Shown piece by piece: positions 48,472-58,061 of a DNA stretch of 64,000 nucleotides. Source of the DNA: Streptomyces parvulus (GTDB lineage: Bacteria; Actinomycetota; Actinomycetes; Streptomycetales; Streptomycetaceae). The position numbers and the translations under genes are program-made. The notes beneath the pieces were generated by a model. It saw only the letters and a program-made list of their open reading frames with translations, was not told the origin of the DNA and searched no databases. The first letter of the stretch is position 1, and every line of letters starts with the position of its first letter. The DNA lies in the NCBI RefSeq assembly GCF_014648855.1, contig NZ_BMRX01000002.1, forward strand, positions 310,001 through 374,000. Direction: 5' to 3'.

Positions 48472-49131
48472 TCAGACCGCCTCCGTCGGATCACCGACCG
48501 CACCCCCCGTGGCACTCCGGACGGCGCGGGCGACCCGGTGCGGTGTGTCGGCGAAGTCCTCGGGGTCGGCACCCGTCAGCAGGGCGGCGCCGACGGTCTC
48601 GTGGAGGACCCGCACGGAGGCCGAGGCCGCGGCGGCGTACAGCAGCACCTGGAGGTCGTCGGGCGGCCGGCGCGTGCGGTGGGCGATCGCCTCGGCGAGT
48701 TCCCTGCGGGCCTGGTCGCGGGCCATCAACCAGGCGGTGCGCACGGCCGGTTCGGTGGCGGCCAGCACGGCCATCCGCGTCGCGAGCAGGTCGTCCAGCC
48801 GGTCCAGGTCGGTGGCGGCGCGGGCGTAGCGGTGGGCCTCGGCGGCGAGGTGTTCCTCCAGGGACAGGTGCGGCGGCCAGCGGCGCAGTACGGCCGTCTC
48901 CCATGCCGCGCCGCGGGTCACGATGGGTTCGGCGCAGCTTTCCTTGTTGCGGAAGTGGCGCCAGACGGTGCGGGTGGACACGCCCACCGCGCGGGCGATC
49001 CGGTCGCCGGTGGTCGCGTCCACCCCCCGCTCCCAGAAGAGGCGGCACGCCTCCCGGGAGATGTTCATCCGGAGCCGGTCGCGACGCGCCGCGTCGGCGC
49101 CGGGACCCCCCGCCCCGCGTCCGCCGTTCAT
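48472..49131 (-). CDS. TetR-family regulator, paralogue A
   Basis: 219 residues. Helix-turn-helix about 25-70 (ISREACRLFWERGVDATTGDRIARAVGVSTRTVWRHFRNKESC), then a ligand domain. It is clearly paralogous to the regulator at 50090: shared blocks include SRE-RLFW, KESCAEPIVT, RWPPHLSLE/SWPPHLSLE and the C-terminal ATGGAVGDP. It lies 19 bases downstream of the DUF3159 gene on the same strand, so the two are probably co-transcribed from the promoter with operator-like site 1. Confidence 0.88.
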   Translation of the reverse strand: MNGGRGAGGPGADAARRDRLRMNISREACRLFWERGVDATTGDRIARAVGVSTRTVWRHFRNKESCAEPIVTRGAAWETAVLRRWPPHLSLEEHLAAEAHRYARAATDLDRLDDLLATRMAVLAATEPAVRTAWLMARDQARRELAEAIAHRTRRPPDDLQVLLYAAAASASVRVLHETVGAALLTGADPEDFADTPHRVARAVRSATGGAVGDPTEAV

Positions 49132-49150
49132 GTCGCCGCCCGTGCTCAGG

Positions 49151-49831
49151 TCAGGCGCGACCGGTGGACCGCGTCCCGGCGGCCTTGAGGCGCTTGTCGG
49201 AGAGGCGAGCGGCCCAGGCGACGACGAGGAGTCCGACGGCGAGCAGGGGGTAGCCCATGATGACCTTCGCGAAGCCCAGGGAGCCGACCTCGTCGCTCTC
49301 GTACAGGTACTGCTGGACGGCGAAGCGGGCGGCGAAGATCGCGGCCAGGGTCAGCGTGGCGATGTCGTAGTACCGCCGCGAACGCCGGTCGGCGCGCCAG
49401 GCACCGCCCTTGCCGGTGACGGAGTTCCACAGCACGCCGGCCAGGGGCCTGCGGACGAGTACGGAGGCCAGGAAGACGACGGCACCGGCGAGGCTGGCCC
49501 AGATGCCGATGAGGAAGTAGTCCTTGGCGGACCCGGTGTACCAGGAGATTCCGGCGGCGATCGCGACGCCGAACAGGCCGCCGAGGGCGGGCTGGAGCGA
49601 TTCCTTGCGCAGGAGGCGCTCGATGGCGATGGCGACGGCGACCACGACGGCCGCGGTGACGCCGGCCCTGAGGCCTCGGTAGTTGTTGGCGAGGACGAAC
49701 GCCACGACGGGCAGGGCCGCGTAGACGAGGCCCTTGGTGCCCCCGGCCTGTTCGAGCGCGGTGGGCCTGGCGCGGGGAGCGGTCGGAGTGGCGGTCGGGT
49801 TGCCGGTCGCCTGGTGCTTGACGTCGTTCAT
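49151..49831 (-). CDS. DUF3159 membrane protein
   Basis: 226 residues with about six hydrophobic segments (GLVYAALPVVAFVLANNY, AGVTAAVVVAVAIAIERLL, ALGGLFGVAIAAGISWY, FLIGIWASLAGAVVFLASVL, DIATLTLAAIFAARFAVQ, MGYPLLAVGLLVVAWAARL). The pattern fits the actinobacterial DUF3159 family, of unknown function. The ATG at 49831 (MNDVKHQATG) has GGAAGAG upstream. Flanked on both sides by paralogous TetR genes, with operator-like sites 49 and more bases upstream of its start; probably induced by a small molecule, with export or resistance as a plausible role. Confidence 0.8.
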   Translation of the reverse strand: MNDVKHQATGNPTATPTAPRARPTALEQAGGTKGLVYAALPVVAFVLANNYRGLRAGVTAAVVVAVAIAIERLLRKESLQPALGGLFGVAIAAGISWYTGSAKDYFLIGIWASLAGAVVFLASVLVRRPLAGVLWNSVTGKGGAWRADRRSRRYYDIATLTLAAIFAARFAVQQYLYESDEVGSLGFAKVIMGYPLLAVGLLVVAWAARLSDKRLKAAGTRSTGRA

Positions 49832-49879
49832 GGTGATCAGCTCTTCCGGTTCGTCTGGGGACGCATCACGAACCCGTGC

Positions 49880-49892
49880 GTCACTTAGTGAC
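49880..49892. promoter_or_regulatory. Operator-like palindrome 1
   Basis: GTCACT-T-AGTGAC, a perfect 13-base inverted repeat 49 bases upstream of the DUF3159 ATG. One of three related copies in the divergent gap before the second TetR gene. Confidence 0.7.
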
Positions 49893-49940
49893 AGGGTGGC
49901 ATCGAGTGAACCGGCACGCAAGCATGGGAGCCGAATTAGG

Positions 49941-49955
49941 TGTCATTTAGTGACA
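49941..49955. promoter_or_regulatory. Operator-like palindrome 2
   Basis: TGTCATT-T-AGTGACA, the same core as site 1 with one mismatch, in the middle of the DUF3159/TetR divergent gap. Confidence 0.65.
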
Positions 49956-50037
49956 GCGGCGCGCGCCGACAGCGACGGTGTAGTTACCCGTCCGGGAGGC
50001 CCGCCGCGCGTCCCCGCGGCCGAGCCTGGCATTTGGC

Positions 50038-50060
50038 GTCACTTAATGTCATTCTGGCAC
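50038..50060. promoter_or_regulatory. Operator-like palindrome 3, degenerate and possibly doubled
   Basis: GTCACTTAATGTC (50038-50050) keeps one good half-site; it runs into GTCATTCTGGCAC (50048-50060), a second degenerate copy. It sits about 30-50 bases before the start of the plus-strand TetR gene, the right place for autoregulation. Confidence 0.55.
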
Positions 50061-50089
50061 TTGAGGCACAAGTGTGAGCAAGGAGCAGC

Positions 50090-50779
50090 ATGGGGACCGC
50101 CGAGACATCGACGGAGCGCGGCCGGGGCGGCATGAGCGAGCACCGGCGCCGCAGGGTGCGCCTGGAGATCTCCCGCGAGGCCGCCCGCCTGTTCTGGCAG
50201 CAGGGCGTGGACGCGACCAGCGGCGACCAGATCGCGGCGGCGGTCGGCCTGTCCACGCGCACGATCTGGCGCCACTTCCGGAGCAAGGAGAGCTGCGCCG
50301 AGCCGATCGTGACGCAGAGCGTGGCCTGGGAGATGTCCACGCTGCGCAGCTGGCCCCCGCACCTCTCCCTGGAGGACCACTTCGCCGCAGAGGCCGACCG
50401 GTTCGGCCGCGAGTCCACCGCGCTGGAGCAGGCCGACACCGCGCTGGGCATCCGGATGATCCGCCTCGCCGACTCGGAACCGGCGCTGCGCACCGCCTGG
50501 CTCATGGCCTGCGACCAGGTCGAGCACGAGATGGCCGAGATCATCGCGACGCGCCTCGACGGCAAGCCCGACGACCTCGACGTACGCCTGCACGCCGCGG
50601 CCGCGTCCGCAGCGCTGCGCGTCATCAACGAGTACATCGGCGCCGCCCTTCTGGACGGCGTGGACCCGCGGGAGTTCTCCGACGCGGCCTCGCTCATCGC
50701 GAACGCGGTGCGCAGGGCGACCGGCGGGGCGGTGGGCGACCCGGTGGAGGGCGCGGACGAGACGGGCACGGACGCCTGA
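50090..50779 (+). CDS. TetR-family regulator, paralogue B
   Basis: 229 residues. HTH about 25-70 (ISREAARLFWQQGVDATSGDQIAAAVGLSTRTIWRHFRSKESC) and a ligand-binding domain; shares long blocks with paralogue A at 48472, including the RATGGAVGDP tail. ATG at 50090 follows AAGGAG (50080-50085). Divergent from DUF3159 across three operator-like repeats, so either paralogue or both may bind there. The duplication around one target gene is unusual. Confidence 0.88.
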   Translation: MGTAETSTERGRGGMSEHRRRRVRLEISREAARLFWQQGVDATSGDQIAAAVGLSTRTIWRHFRSKESCAEPIVTQSVAWEMSTLRSWPPHLSLEDHFAAEADRFGRESTALEQADTALGIRMIRLADSEPALRTAWLMACDQVEHEMAEIIATRLDGKPDDLDVRLHAAAASAALRVINEYIGAALLDGVDPREFSDAASLIANAVRRATGGAVGDPVEGADETGTDA

Positions 50780-50889
50780 CCCGTCCCGCCGGGCCGGCTG
50801 TCGTTTCCGTACAAGACGAGCCCGCGCCCGCGCTCTACGGTGAACCCGACAGCTCGCCGACCACCGTGATCCCTGAGGGAGACAGCACC

Positions 50890-51468
50890 ATGCGCGACTT
50901 GGTCTACACCGGTTTCATGTCGCTCGACGGCGTCGTGGACTCGCCCGGCGGCGGCCCCACCGAGGAGCACCGCAGCGGCGGCTGGGTCTTCAAGGACCTC
51001 GAGTTCGTGCCGGAGGCCTGGTCGCTGAAGGGCGAGGAACTGGCCGACACGACGGCGCTGATGTTCGGACGACGCAGCTACGAGGCGTTCGCACCGGTCT
51101 GGCCCGGCTCGGAGGACCACGCCGCGTACAAGGACCTGCCCAAGTACGTGGTCTCGACGACGCTCTCCGACGACGCCCTGGTGGACGGCTGGGGCCCGAC
51201 GACCGTCCTGCGCTCGACCGAGGACGTCGCCGCGCTCAAGGCGGGCGAGGGCGGCGCGATCTTCATCCACGGCAGCGCGGAACTGGCCCGGCGCCTGTCC
51301 GACGCGGGCCTGATCGACCAGTACAACCTGCTCGTCTTCCCCACGCTGCTCGGCGCCGGCAAGAGCCTGTTCGGCCGGTCCGACCGCGACAAGCAGATGC
51401 TGACGCTGCGGGAGTCGCAGAGCTACTCGAACGGCATCCTGAAGCTGGTCTACGACGTCAGGCGCTGA
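50890..51468 (+). CDS. Dihydrofolate-reductase-like (RibD C-terminal) protein
   Basis: 192 residues. Begins MRDLVYTGFMSLDGVVDSPGG, with GRRSYEAFAPVWP, KYVVSTTL, IFIHGSAELARRL and YNLLVFPTLLGAGKSLF, the pattern of YwjB/RibD C-terminal reductases that use NADPH on an unidentified substrate. GAGGGAG lies upstream of the ATG at 50890. Its last 11 bases overlap the end of the convergent AraC gene. Confidence 0.85.
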   Translation: MRDLVYTGFMSLDGVVDSPGGGPTEEHRSGGWVFKDLEFVPEAWSLKGEELADTTALMFGRRSYEAFAPVWPGSEDHAAYKDLPKYVVSTTLSDDALVDGWGPTTVLRSTEDVAALKAGEGGAIFIHGSAELARRLSDAGLIDQYNLLVFPTLLGAGKSLFGRSDRDKQMLTLRESQSYSNGILKLVYDVRR

Positions 51469-52195
51469 TCAGGGCGGCGCTCTGGGCGTCGCTCCGGGCG
51501 CTTTGCAGATCGAGCGCGATCGGCCCGCCGGCGCCCTCGCGCAACTGCCCCGCGGTACGCCCGACACAGGCCCTCAGCGCCCGCGCCAGATGCGGCTCGT
51601 CGAAGTACCCCAGCCTGGTGACGACGTCGGCGGCCGGCTCCCCGGCCGCCAGCGACTCGGCGGCCGCACGGGCCCGCTCGATCTTCCGGACCGCCCCCCG
51701 GGTCAGCCCCGTGGCGGCCCGGAACCGCCGCTCGACCGTACGCCCCGACACGTCAGGACGACCACCCCGCAGCACCTCGGCGACGACCGGATCACGCACG
51801 AGCACCCCGGCCCGCACCAGCCGCTCCACCAGCGCCTCGGCGTCATCGGCCCCCGGCGTCTCCCACCGCCCGCCGTCGAGCCGGAACGTCCGCCGCGTGG
51901 TGTCGGGCAGCGCGACCCCGCCCTCGCCCAGCACGGACGCCGGCACCGCCCGCAACGACGTCCCGACGGCGAACTCGATCCCGGTGAACACCGCCCCCTC
52001 GGGCACCGCCGCCGTCCCGGCCCGCAGCTCGGGCCCGGTGACCCCCGCGAACGCCCGCCCGCCCTGCTCCCAGAACACCAGCCCCAACCGCACCCCGGCC
52101 ACGGAGGTCATCCCGGTGACCCGCTCACTCCGGCAAGTCCACACGACGTCGACCCAGGAGGAGTCGGAGTGACGGGTCTCGAAGCTGAGGGACAC
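51458..52195 (-). CDS. AraC-family transcriptional regulator
   Basis: 245 residues. The N-terminal ligand/dimer half (about 1-140) resembles the AraC-type regulators with a FhuF-like cupin start (VVWTCRSERVTGMTSVAGVRLGLVFW); the C-terminal HTH_18 (about 160-230) contains RTVERRFRAATGLTRGAVRKIERARAAAESLAAGEPAADVVTRLGYFDEPHLARALRACVGRTAGQLR. GTG at 52195 (VSLSFETRHSDS). It is convergent with and overlaps the RibD-like gene, so the two are probably a regulator-target pair or antisense neighbours. Confidence 0.82.
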   Translation of the reverse strand: MSLSFETRHSDSSWVDVVWTCRSERVTGMTSVAGVRLGLVFWEQGGRAFAGVTGPELRAGTAAVPEGAVFTGIEFAVGTSLRAVPASVLGEGGVALPDTTRRTFRLDGGRWETPGADDAEALVERLVRAGVLVRDPVVAEVLRGGRPDVSGRTVERRFRAATGLTRGAVRKIERARAAAESLAAGEPAADVVTRLGYFDEPHLARALRACVGRTAGQLREGAGGPIALDLQSARSDAQSAALISA

Positions 52196-52230
52196 GGGGG
52201 CAGGATAGGCCGGGCCTGGTCGGCCCGGGG

Positions 52231-53319
<1,089 letters not shown>

Positions 53320-53481
53320 GTTGCGACTTCCCGTACGTGAGGGTGCGGAGGGTGGGGCGGGCCAGGCAGGGCCGATCCACCAGTCTACGGGGTGGCCGAT
53401 ACGGCCGGTGCGCCCTGTCGAACGCTTGGCCAGCTCCAGCCGACGGCGTGTCTGTCGGCCTATTCGGCACATAAAACGACC

Positions 53482-53487
53482 TAAGTT
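53482..53487 (+). promoter_or_regulatory. -10 element of DUF6542 gene
   Basis: TAAGTT ending six bases before the GTG at 53494 in a locally AT-rich patch; no Shine-Dalgarno sequence is present, so a leaderless mRNA is likely. Confidence 0.5.
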
Positions 53488-53493
53488 GGTCCA

Positions 53494-54108
53494 GTGGAGC
53501 AACACAGGACGCGACCTGCGCAGTACGGACCGCGACGGAGCCGGGCCCCGCTGCCCCCGCAGGGGCGAGGCGGCGCCGCTGCCGCCCGGCCGGTCGGGCG
53601 GCCGCCGGTGCCGCGGGCGGCCGCCGGACCGGGGCGGGCGGCCGCCCCCCGCGACCCCGGCCGGCCCGAGTCGCCGCCGGCCCGCGCGGTGCGCGCCCTG
53701 CGCTCGATGCCCAATCCGCGGCTGACCGGTCTGGGCAGTGGACTGTTCTGCGCGGCGGTGATGGTCCTGCTCGGCTACCTCGACGACCTGCTGTTCGGGG
53801 CGTCCCTGACCGTCTACGGCGTGCTGTTCGTGCCGGTCTGCCTGCTCACCGCGGTCTGGGTGCGCCGGGGCGACCTGCTGACCGCCCCCATCGTGGTGCC
53901 GATCGCCTTCGCGGTGGGCCTGGTGACGGTGGCCGAGACCGGGGACGGCGGTGTCGGCGGGCGCCTGATGGGGATCGTGACCGCGCTGGCCACCGAGGCC
54001 GGGTGGCTCTACGGCGGGACGCTCGTCGCGGGCGTCACGGTGCTCGTGCGCAGGATCCGGCTGGTGCGCAGGCGGGCCGCAGCCGCCCGGAACCGCCCGC
54101 CGGTGTGA
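53494..54108 (+). CDS. DUF6542-like membrane protein
   Basis: 204 residues. A basic, Pro/Arg/Ala-rich cytosolic N-terminus (about 1-75) precedes four hydrophobic segments (GLGSGLFCAAVMVLLGYLDDLLFG, LTVYGVLFVPVCLLTAVWV, APIVVPIAFAVGLVTVAE, WLYGGTLVAGVTVLVRRI). Consistent with the DUF6542 family as I remember it; function unknown. Starts at GTG 53494 with no ribosome-binding site. Divergent from ychF and convergent with ppgK. Confidence 0.75.
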   Translation: MEQHRTRPAQYGPRRSRAPLPPQGRGGAAAARPVGRPPVPRAAAGPGRAAAPRDPGRPESPPARAVRALRSMPNPRLTGLGSGLFCAAVMVLLGYLDDLLFGASLTVYGVLFVPVCLLTAVWVRRGDLLTAPIVVPIAFAVGLVTVAETGDGGVGGRLMGIVTALATEAGWLYGGTLVAGVTVLVRRIRLVRRRAAAARNRPPV

Positions 54109-54136
54109 CCCGCGGCGGGCGGTGCGGGGGCCGGCG

Positions 54137-54877
54137 TCAGCCGGACGCGTGCATCGCCGCGCCGACGATCCCCGCGTTGTTCTGGAGCTGGGCGGGGACG
54201 ATCTCCGCCTGGATGCCCTCGATGTAGTGCAGGAACTTCTGGGACTTGCGGCTGACCCCGCCGCCGATGATGAACAGCTCCGGCGAGAACAGCATCTCGA
54301 CGTGGGCGAGGTACTTGCGCACCCGGTGGGCCCACTGCTCCCACGACATGTCGTGGTCTTCCTTGACCTTGCTGGAGGCGCGCTTCTCCGCGTCGTGGCC
54401 GTCCAGCTCCAGGTGCCCCAGCTCCGTGTTGGGGACGAGGACGCCGCCGTGGAAGACGGCGCTGCCGATGCCCGTGCCGAAGGTGAGCAGGATGACGGTG
54501 CCCTGCCGGCCGCGGCCGGCGCCGAAGTTCATCTCGGCGACGCCCGCCGCGTCGGCGTCGTTGACCACCGTGACGTCCAGGCCGCCCAGGCGCTCCGAGA
54601 ACAGGCTCCGCGCGTCCGTGTCGACCCAGCTCTTGTCGACGTTGGCCGCGGTGCGCACCATGGCGCCGCCGGTCACCACGCCGGGGAAGGTGAGCCCGAC
54701 CGGTCCGGTCCAGCCGAAGTGCTCGACGACCTCCTTGACGCCGTCGGCCACACCGTCCGGGTCGGCCGGTTGCGGGGTCAGCACCTTGCAGCGCTCCTGG
54801 GCCAGGTCGCCCCTGTCGAGGTCCACAGGAGCGCCCTTGATCCCGGATCCGCCGATGTCCACGCCGAAGATCTGCAT
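54137..54877 (-). CDS. ppgK: Polyphosphate glucokinase PpgK
   Basis: 246 residues, ROK-like fold. MQIFGVDIGGSGIKGAPVDL at the phosphate site, LTFPGVV, VVNDADAAG with the catalytic Asp, ILLTFGTGIGSAVF, and LGHLELDGHDAEKRASSKVKE, typical of polyphosphate-using glucokinases. Phosphorylates glucose from polyphosphate or ATP. The ATG at 54877 lacks a Shine-Dalgarno sequence and follows TAACGT by seven bases. An in-frame ATG nine bases earlier is the alternative start. Confidence 0.92.
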   Translation of the reverse strand: MQIFGVDIGGSGIKGAPVDLDRGDLAQERCKVLTPQPADPDGVADGVKEVVEHFGWTGPVGLTFPGVVTGGAMVRTAANVDKSWVDTDARSLFSERLGGLDVTVVNDADAAGVAEMNFGAGRGRQGTVILLTFGTGIGSAVFHGGVLVPNTELGHLELDGHDAEKRASSKVKEDHDMSWEQWAHRVRKYLAHVEMLFSPELFIIGGGVSRKSQKFLHYIEGIQAEIVPAQLQNNAGIVGAAMHASG

Positions 54878-54884
54878 GGCACCC

Positions 54885-54890
54885 ACGTTA
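54885..54890 (-). promoter_or_regulatory. -10 element of ppgK
   Basis: TAACGT, then GGGTGCC, then ATG. The same TANNNT-GGGTGCC-ATG block stands before ispH. Confidence 0.5.
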
Positions 54891-54907
54891 CGGCCTGCGA
54901 CTGACGG

Positions 54908-55915
54908 TCACGCCCCGGCGGTACCCGAGCCGCCCCGCTCCGCCACCAGGCTCGCGGCCTCCTCGCGCAGGTCGCGGCGGAGTTCCTTGGGCAGCGAGAA
55001 GGTGATCGACTCCTCGGCGGCCTTGACGATCTCCACGTCCTCGAAGCCGCGCTGGGACAGCCACTCCAGGACCTGCTCGACCAGGATGTCCGGGACGGAC
55101 GCGCCGGAGGTGACGCCGACCGTGGTCACGCCCTCCAGCCAGGCCTCGTCGGCCTCGTCGGCGAAGTCCACGAGGTACGCCTCGCGGGCGCCGGCCTGCT
55201 TGGCGACCTCGACGAGCCGCTTGGAGTTGGAGGAGTTGCGCGAGCCGACGACGATCACCAGGTCGGCCTCGGCGCCCATCTGCTTGACCGCGAGCTGGCG
55301 GTTCTGCGTGGCGTAGCAGATGTCGTCGCTCGGCGGGGAGATGAGCTGCGGGAACTTGTCCTTGAGCGCGTCGACGGTCTCCATGGTCTCGTCGACGGAC
55401 AGGGTCGTCTGGGAGAGCCACACCACCTTGGACGGGTCGCGGACCTCGACCTTCGCGACGTCCTCGGGACCGTCGACGAGCTGGATGTGGTCGGGGGCCT
55501 CCCCGGAGGTGCCGATGACCTCCTCGTGGCCCTCGTGGCCGATCAGGAGGATGTCGTAGTCGTCGTTCGCAAAACGGACGGCTTCCTTGTGGACCTTGGT
55601 GACGAGGGGGCAGGTGGCGTCGATGGTGGCGAGGCGGCCCCGCTCGGCCTCCTCGTGGACGACGGGCGCCACGCCGTGCGCGGAGAACATCACGATGTTC
55701 CCCGGGGGGACCTCCTCCGTCCGCTCGACGAAGACCGCGCCCTTCTTCTCCAGGGTCTGGACGACGTACTTGTTGTGGACGATCTCGTGCCGGACGTACA
55801 CCGGAGCGCCGTACTGCTCCAGGGCTTTCTCGACGGCGATCACGGCGCGGTCCACACCCGCGCAGTAGCCACGGGGGGCGGCGAGCAGGACACGGCGGCC
55901 AGGCGAAGCAGTCAT
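54908..55915 (-). CDS. ispH: 4-hydroxy-3-methylbut-2-enyl diphosphate reductase IspH
   Basis: 335 residues, the last enzyme of the MEP pathway, forming IPP and DMAPP with a [4Fe-4S] cluster. The three cluster Cys are visible: [22 protein letters not shown] and [14 protein letters not shown]; conserved His occur in VRHEIVHN and FSAHGV, and the active-site Glu in [11 protein letters not shown] 55915 follows TACGAT-GGGTGCC; the in-frame ATG at 55924 overlaps that -10 box and is less likely. It supplies isoprenoid precursors for menaquinone and undecaprenyl phosphate. Confidence 0.93.
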   Translation of the reverse strand: MTASPGRRVLLAAPRGYCAGVDRAVIAVEKALEQYGAPVYVRHEIVHNKYVVQTLEKKGAVFVERTEEVPPGNIVMFSAHGVAPVVHEEAERGRLATIDATCPLVTKVHKEAVRFANDDYDILLIGHEGHEEVIGTSGEAPDHIQLVDGPEDVAKVEVRDPSKVVWLSQTTLSVDETMETVDALKDKFPQLISPPSDDICYATQNRQLAVKQMGAEADLVIVVGSRNSSNSKRLVEVAKQAGAREAYLVDFADEADEAWLEGVTTVGVTSGASVPDILVEQVLEWLSQRGFEDVEIVKAAEESITFSLPKELRRDLREEAASLVAERGGSGTAGA

Positions 55916-55922
55916 GGCACCC

Positions 55923-55928
55923 ATCGTA
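55923..55928 (-). promoter_or_regulatory. -10 element of ispH
   Basis: TACGAT separated by GGGTGCC from the ATG at 55915, identical in spacing and spacer sequence to the ppgK promoter. Confidence 0.5.
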
Positions 55929-56052
55929 AGGCCGCGTTCGGCGGCTCAAAGATCGCGTGGGTCCCGCGTTGCCGGGGAGACTGGCGGGAACGTTCCGAGG
56001 CGGAGTTCGAGACGCAGTTCGAGGCGGAGCCCGAGACGCTGGCGGAGGCACG

Positions 56053-57429
56053 ATGGCGGAGACCGGTACGACGGCCCCGGGGGCCGATGGGGAACAGCGG
56101 CTGAAGCGCACTCTGGGCTTCAGGGACCTGGTCGTCTACGGCCTGCTCTTCATCGCGCCGATGGCGCCGGTCGGGGTGTTCGGCACGCTGGACGCCAAGT
56201 CGCACGGCGCGGTGGCGCTGGTCTACGTGGTCGCCACGGTCGCGATGGCGTTCACCGCATTCAGCTACGCGCAGATGGTGCGGGTGGTCCCCCAGGCCGG
56301 GTCGGTGTTCGCGTACGCGCGCGTGGGGCTCGGCAACGGGGCGGGGTTCATCGCGGGCTGGATGGCGATGCTGGACTACGTGCTGATCCCGGCGGTGGCG
56401 TACCTGTTCTCCGGGATCGCGATGGAGGCGCTGGTTCCGGAGGTCTCCCGGTGGGTGTGGACGGCGATCGCGGTGGTCGTCACGACGCTGCTGAATCTGT
56501 GGGGGGTGCGGGCGGCGGCCCGGGTGGGCTTCCTGGTGCTCGCCATGGAGATCGTGGTCCTGCTGGTCTTCGTGGTGGCGGCGATCGTGGTCCTGGCCCG
56601 GGACGGGGCCGCGCGCGACTGGCTGTCGCCGCTGGCGGGTGACGGGACGCAGGGGGCGTTCGCGCTGTCCGCGGTGGTCGGCGCGGTCTCGGTGGCCGTG
56701 CTCTCGTACCTGGGCTTCGACGCGATCGCGACGTTCGCCGAGGAGGTCACGGGCGGGTCGGCGAAGGTGGCGCGGGCGCTGCTGTTCTGCCTGGCGCTGG
56801 CCGGCGTGCTCTTCGTGGCGCAGACGTACCTGGTGGCGCTGCTGGAGCCGGTGTCGTCGGCGCAGCTGGCGGCGGAGCCGGAGCGGCAGGGGTCGGCCTT
56901 CTACGACGCCGTGGACGCGTCGGTCGGCACGTGGCTGCACGACCTGGTCGCGGTCAGCAAGGCGATCGGTGCGGCGTTCGCGGCGCTGGCCGGGCAGGCG
57001 GCGGCGGGGCGGCTGCTGTTCGCGATGGGCCGCGACCGGCGGCTGCCGGGGGTGCTGTCGCGGACCGACTCCGGGGTGCCGCGCGTGGCGATCCTGGTCT
57101 CGGCGGTGATCACGATGGTGGCGGCGGTGTGGGCGGCGCGCCGGGACGACGGCCTCGACCACCTGGTCTCGGTGGTCGACGTCGGCGCGCTGACCGCGTT
57201 CACGCTGCTGCACGCGAGCGTGGTGGGCTGGTTCGTGGTCCGGCGGCGCGGGGACGCGCCGGTGAACTGGTGGAAGCACCTGGTGGTGCCGGTCCTGGGC
57301 GCGGCGATCACCGTCGCCGTGATCGTGGAGGCGTCCGGTTCGGCGCAGGTGGTCGGCGCGATCTGGCTGGCGGTGGGCCTGGTGGTCCTGGCGGCGCAGG
57401 CCCGCGGGAGGCGCGCGGCGCGGACGTGA
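56053..57429 (+). CDS. APC-family amino acid/polyamine permease
   Basis: 458 residues with about 12 membrane segments. N-terminal LKRTLGFRDLVVYGLLFIAPMAPVGVFG and the APC hallmarks SYAQMVRVVPQAGSVFAYARVGLGNGAGFIAGW and SYLGFDAIATFAEEV. It probably imports an amino acid or amine by proton symport; the substrate cannot be inferred. GGAGG (56043-56047) lies before the ATG at 56053, and the longer in-frame extension to 55957 overlaps the ispH promoter, so it is rejected. Confidence 0.88.
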   Translation: MAETGTTAPGADGEQRLKRTLGFRDLVVYGLLFIAPMAPVGVFGTLDAKSHGAVALVYVVATVAMAFTAFSYAQMVRVVPQAGSVFAYARVGLGNGAGFIAGWMAMLDYVLIPAVAYLFSGIAMEALVPEVSRWVWTAIAVVVTTLLNLWGVRAAARVGFLVLAMEIVVLLVFVVAAIVVLARDGAARDWLSPLAGDGTQGAFALSAVVGAVSVAVLSYLGFDAIATFAEEVTGGSAKVARALLFCLALAGVLFVAQTYLVALLEPVSSAQLAAEPERQGSAFYDAVDASVGTWLHDLVAVSKAIGAAFAALAGQAAAGRLLFAMGRDRRLPGVLSRTDSGVPRVAILVSAVITMVAAVWAARRDDGLDHLVSVVDVGALTAFTLLHASVVGWFVVRRRGDAPVNWWKHLVVPVLGAAITVAVIVEASGSAQVVGAIWLAVGLVVLAAQARGRRAART

Positions 57430-57810
57430 CCCGCGCACGGCGGTGTGGACGACGCCCGCGACGAGGATCCGACGCGCTGCGACCCCCACGCGCGCCTCGC
57501 GCAGGCCGCAGCGCGCCCACGCCCGCCGGGCCCGGCACGGCGCCCCGGCCGGGCCGACCCGCCGTCGGCCGGCGCGGGCGACGACGACCGCGACGGGCGT
57601 GCGCACCACGACGAGGACGGTCCGCCTGCGCGCCTCGCGGGTGTACGCGCGTCCGCGCCCGCCGGACCGGGCCGGCCCCGGCACGTGGGCTCCGGCCGGA
57701 CCTGCGGGGGCTGGGCCCCGCACCGGCTCACGGCCACGCCGTGCGGGCACCGCGCGCCGGCGGCCACGCCCCTGCACCCCGCCGACCGGCCCGTCCGTGT
57801 CCGCACGCAC

Positions 57811-57879
57811 GACGCGTGCCCGGACGCGTGCCCGGACGCGTCCGTCGGGGCACGACGAATGCCCGGACGCGTCCGTCGG
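57811..57879. repeat. Short direct repeats of GACGCGT-based units
   Basis: GACGCGTGCCCG at 57811-57822 and 57823-57834, then GACGCGTCCGTCGG at 57835-57848 and 57866-57879. Function unknown; ACGCGT is itself a palindrome, so a clustered binding site is possible. Confidence 0.7.
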
Positions 57880-58055
57880 CAGGCGGACCCGCCCCCGGTC
57901 CGCTCACCCGGCGCCGTGCACGCGCGCGTGCGTGGGAAGCGCCCCCCCGCCCGCGCGGAAGCGGGGCGCCCCGCACGGCTGCCGCCGGCGGTACGCACGC
58001 GTGCGTGCCGAGCCCCCAGTCGCTCAAGCCCCGCAGGGATGTCGTACCCGGCCGT

Positions 58056-58061
58056 TACGCT
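58056..58061 (+). promoter_or_regulatory. -10 element of xseA
   Basis: TACGCT followed by CGGGCGC and the ATG at 58069; no Shine-Dalgarno sequence, so the message is probably leaderless. Confidence 0.45.

Noticed and set aside
55957..56052. Upstream start of the APC permease at 55957
   Set aside because: It would overlap the ispH promoter region; the ATG at 56053 has GGAGG at the right distance and begins the normal hydrophilic N-terminus.
57728..58027. Possible 99-residue minus-strand gene in the xseA upstream gap
   Set aside because: No ribosome-binding site and an Arg/Gly/Pro-rich product without hydrophobic core or known motif.
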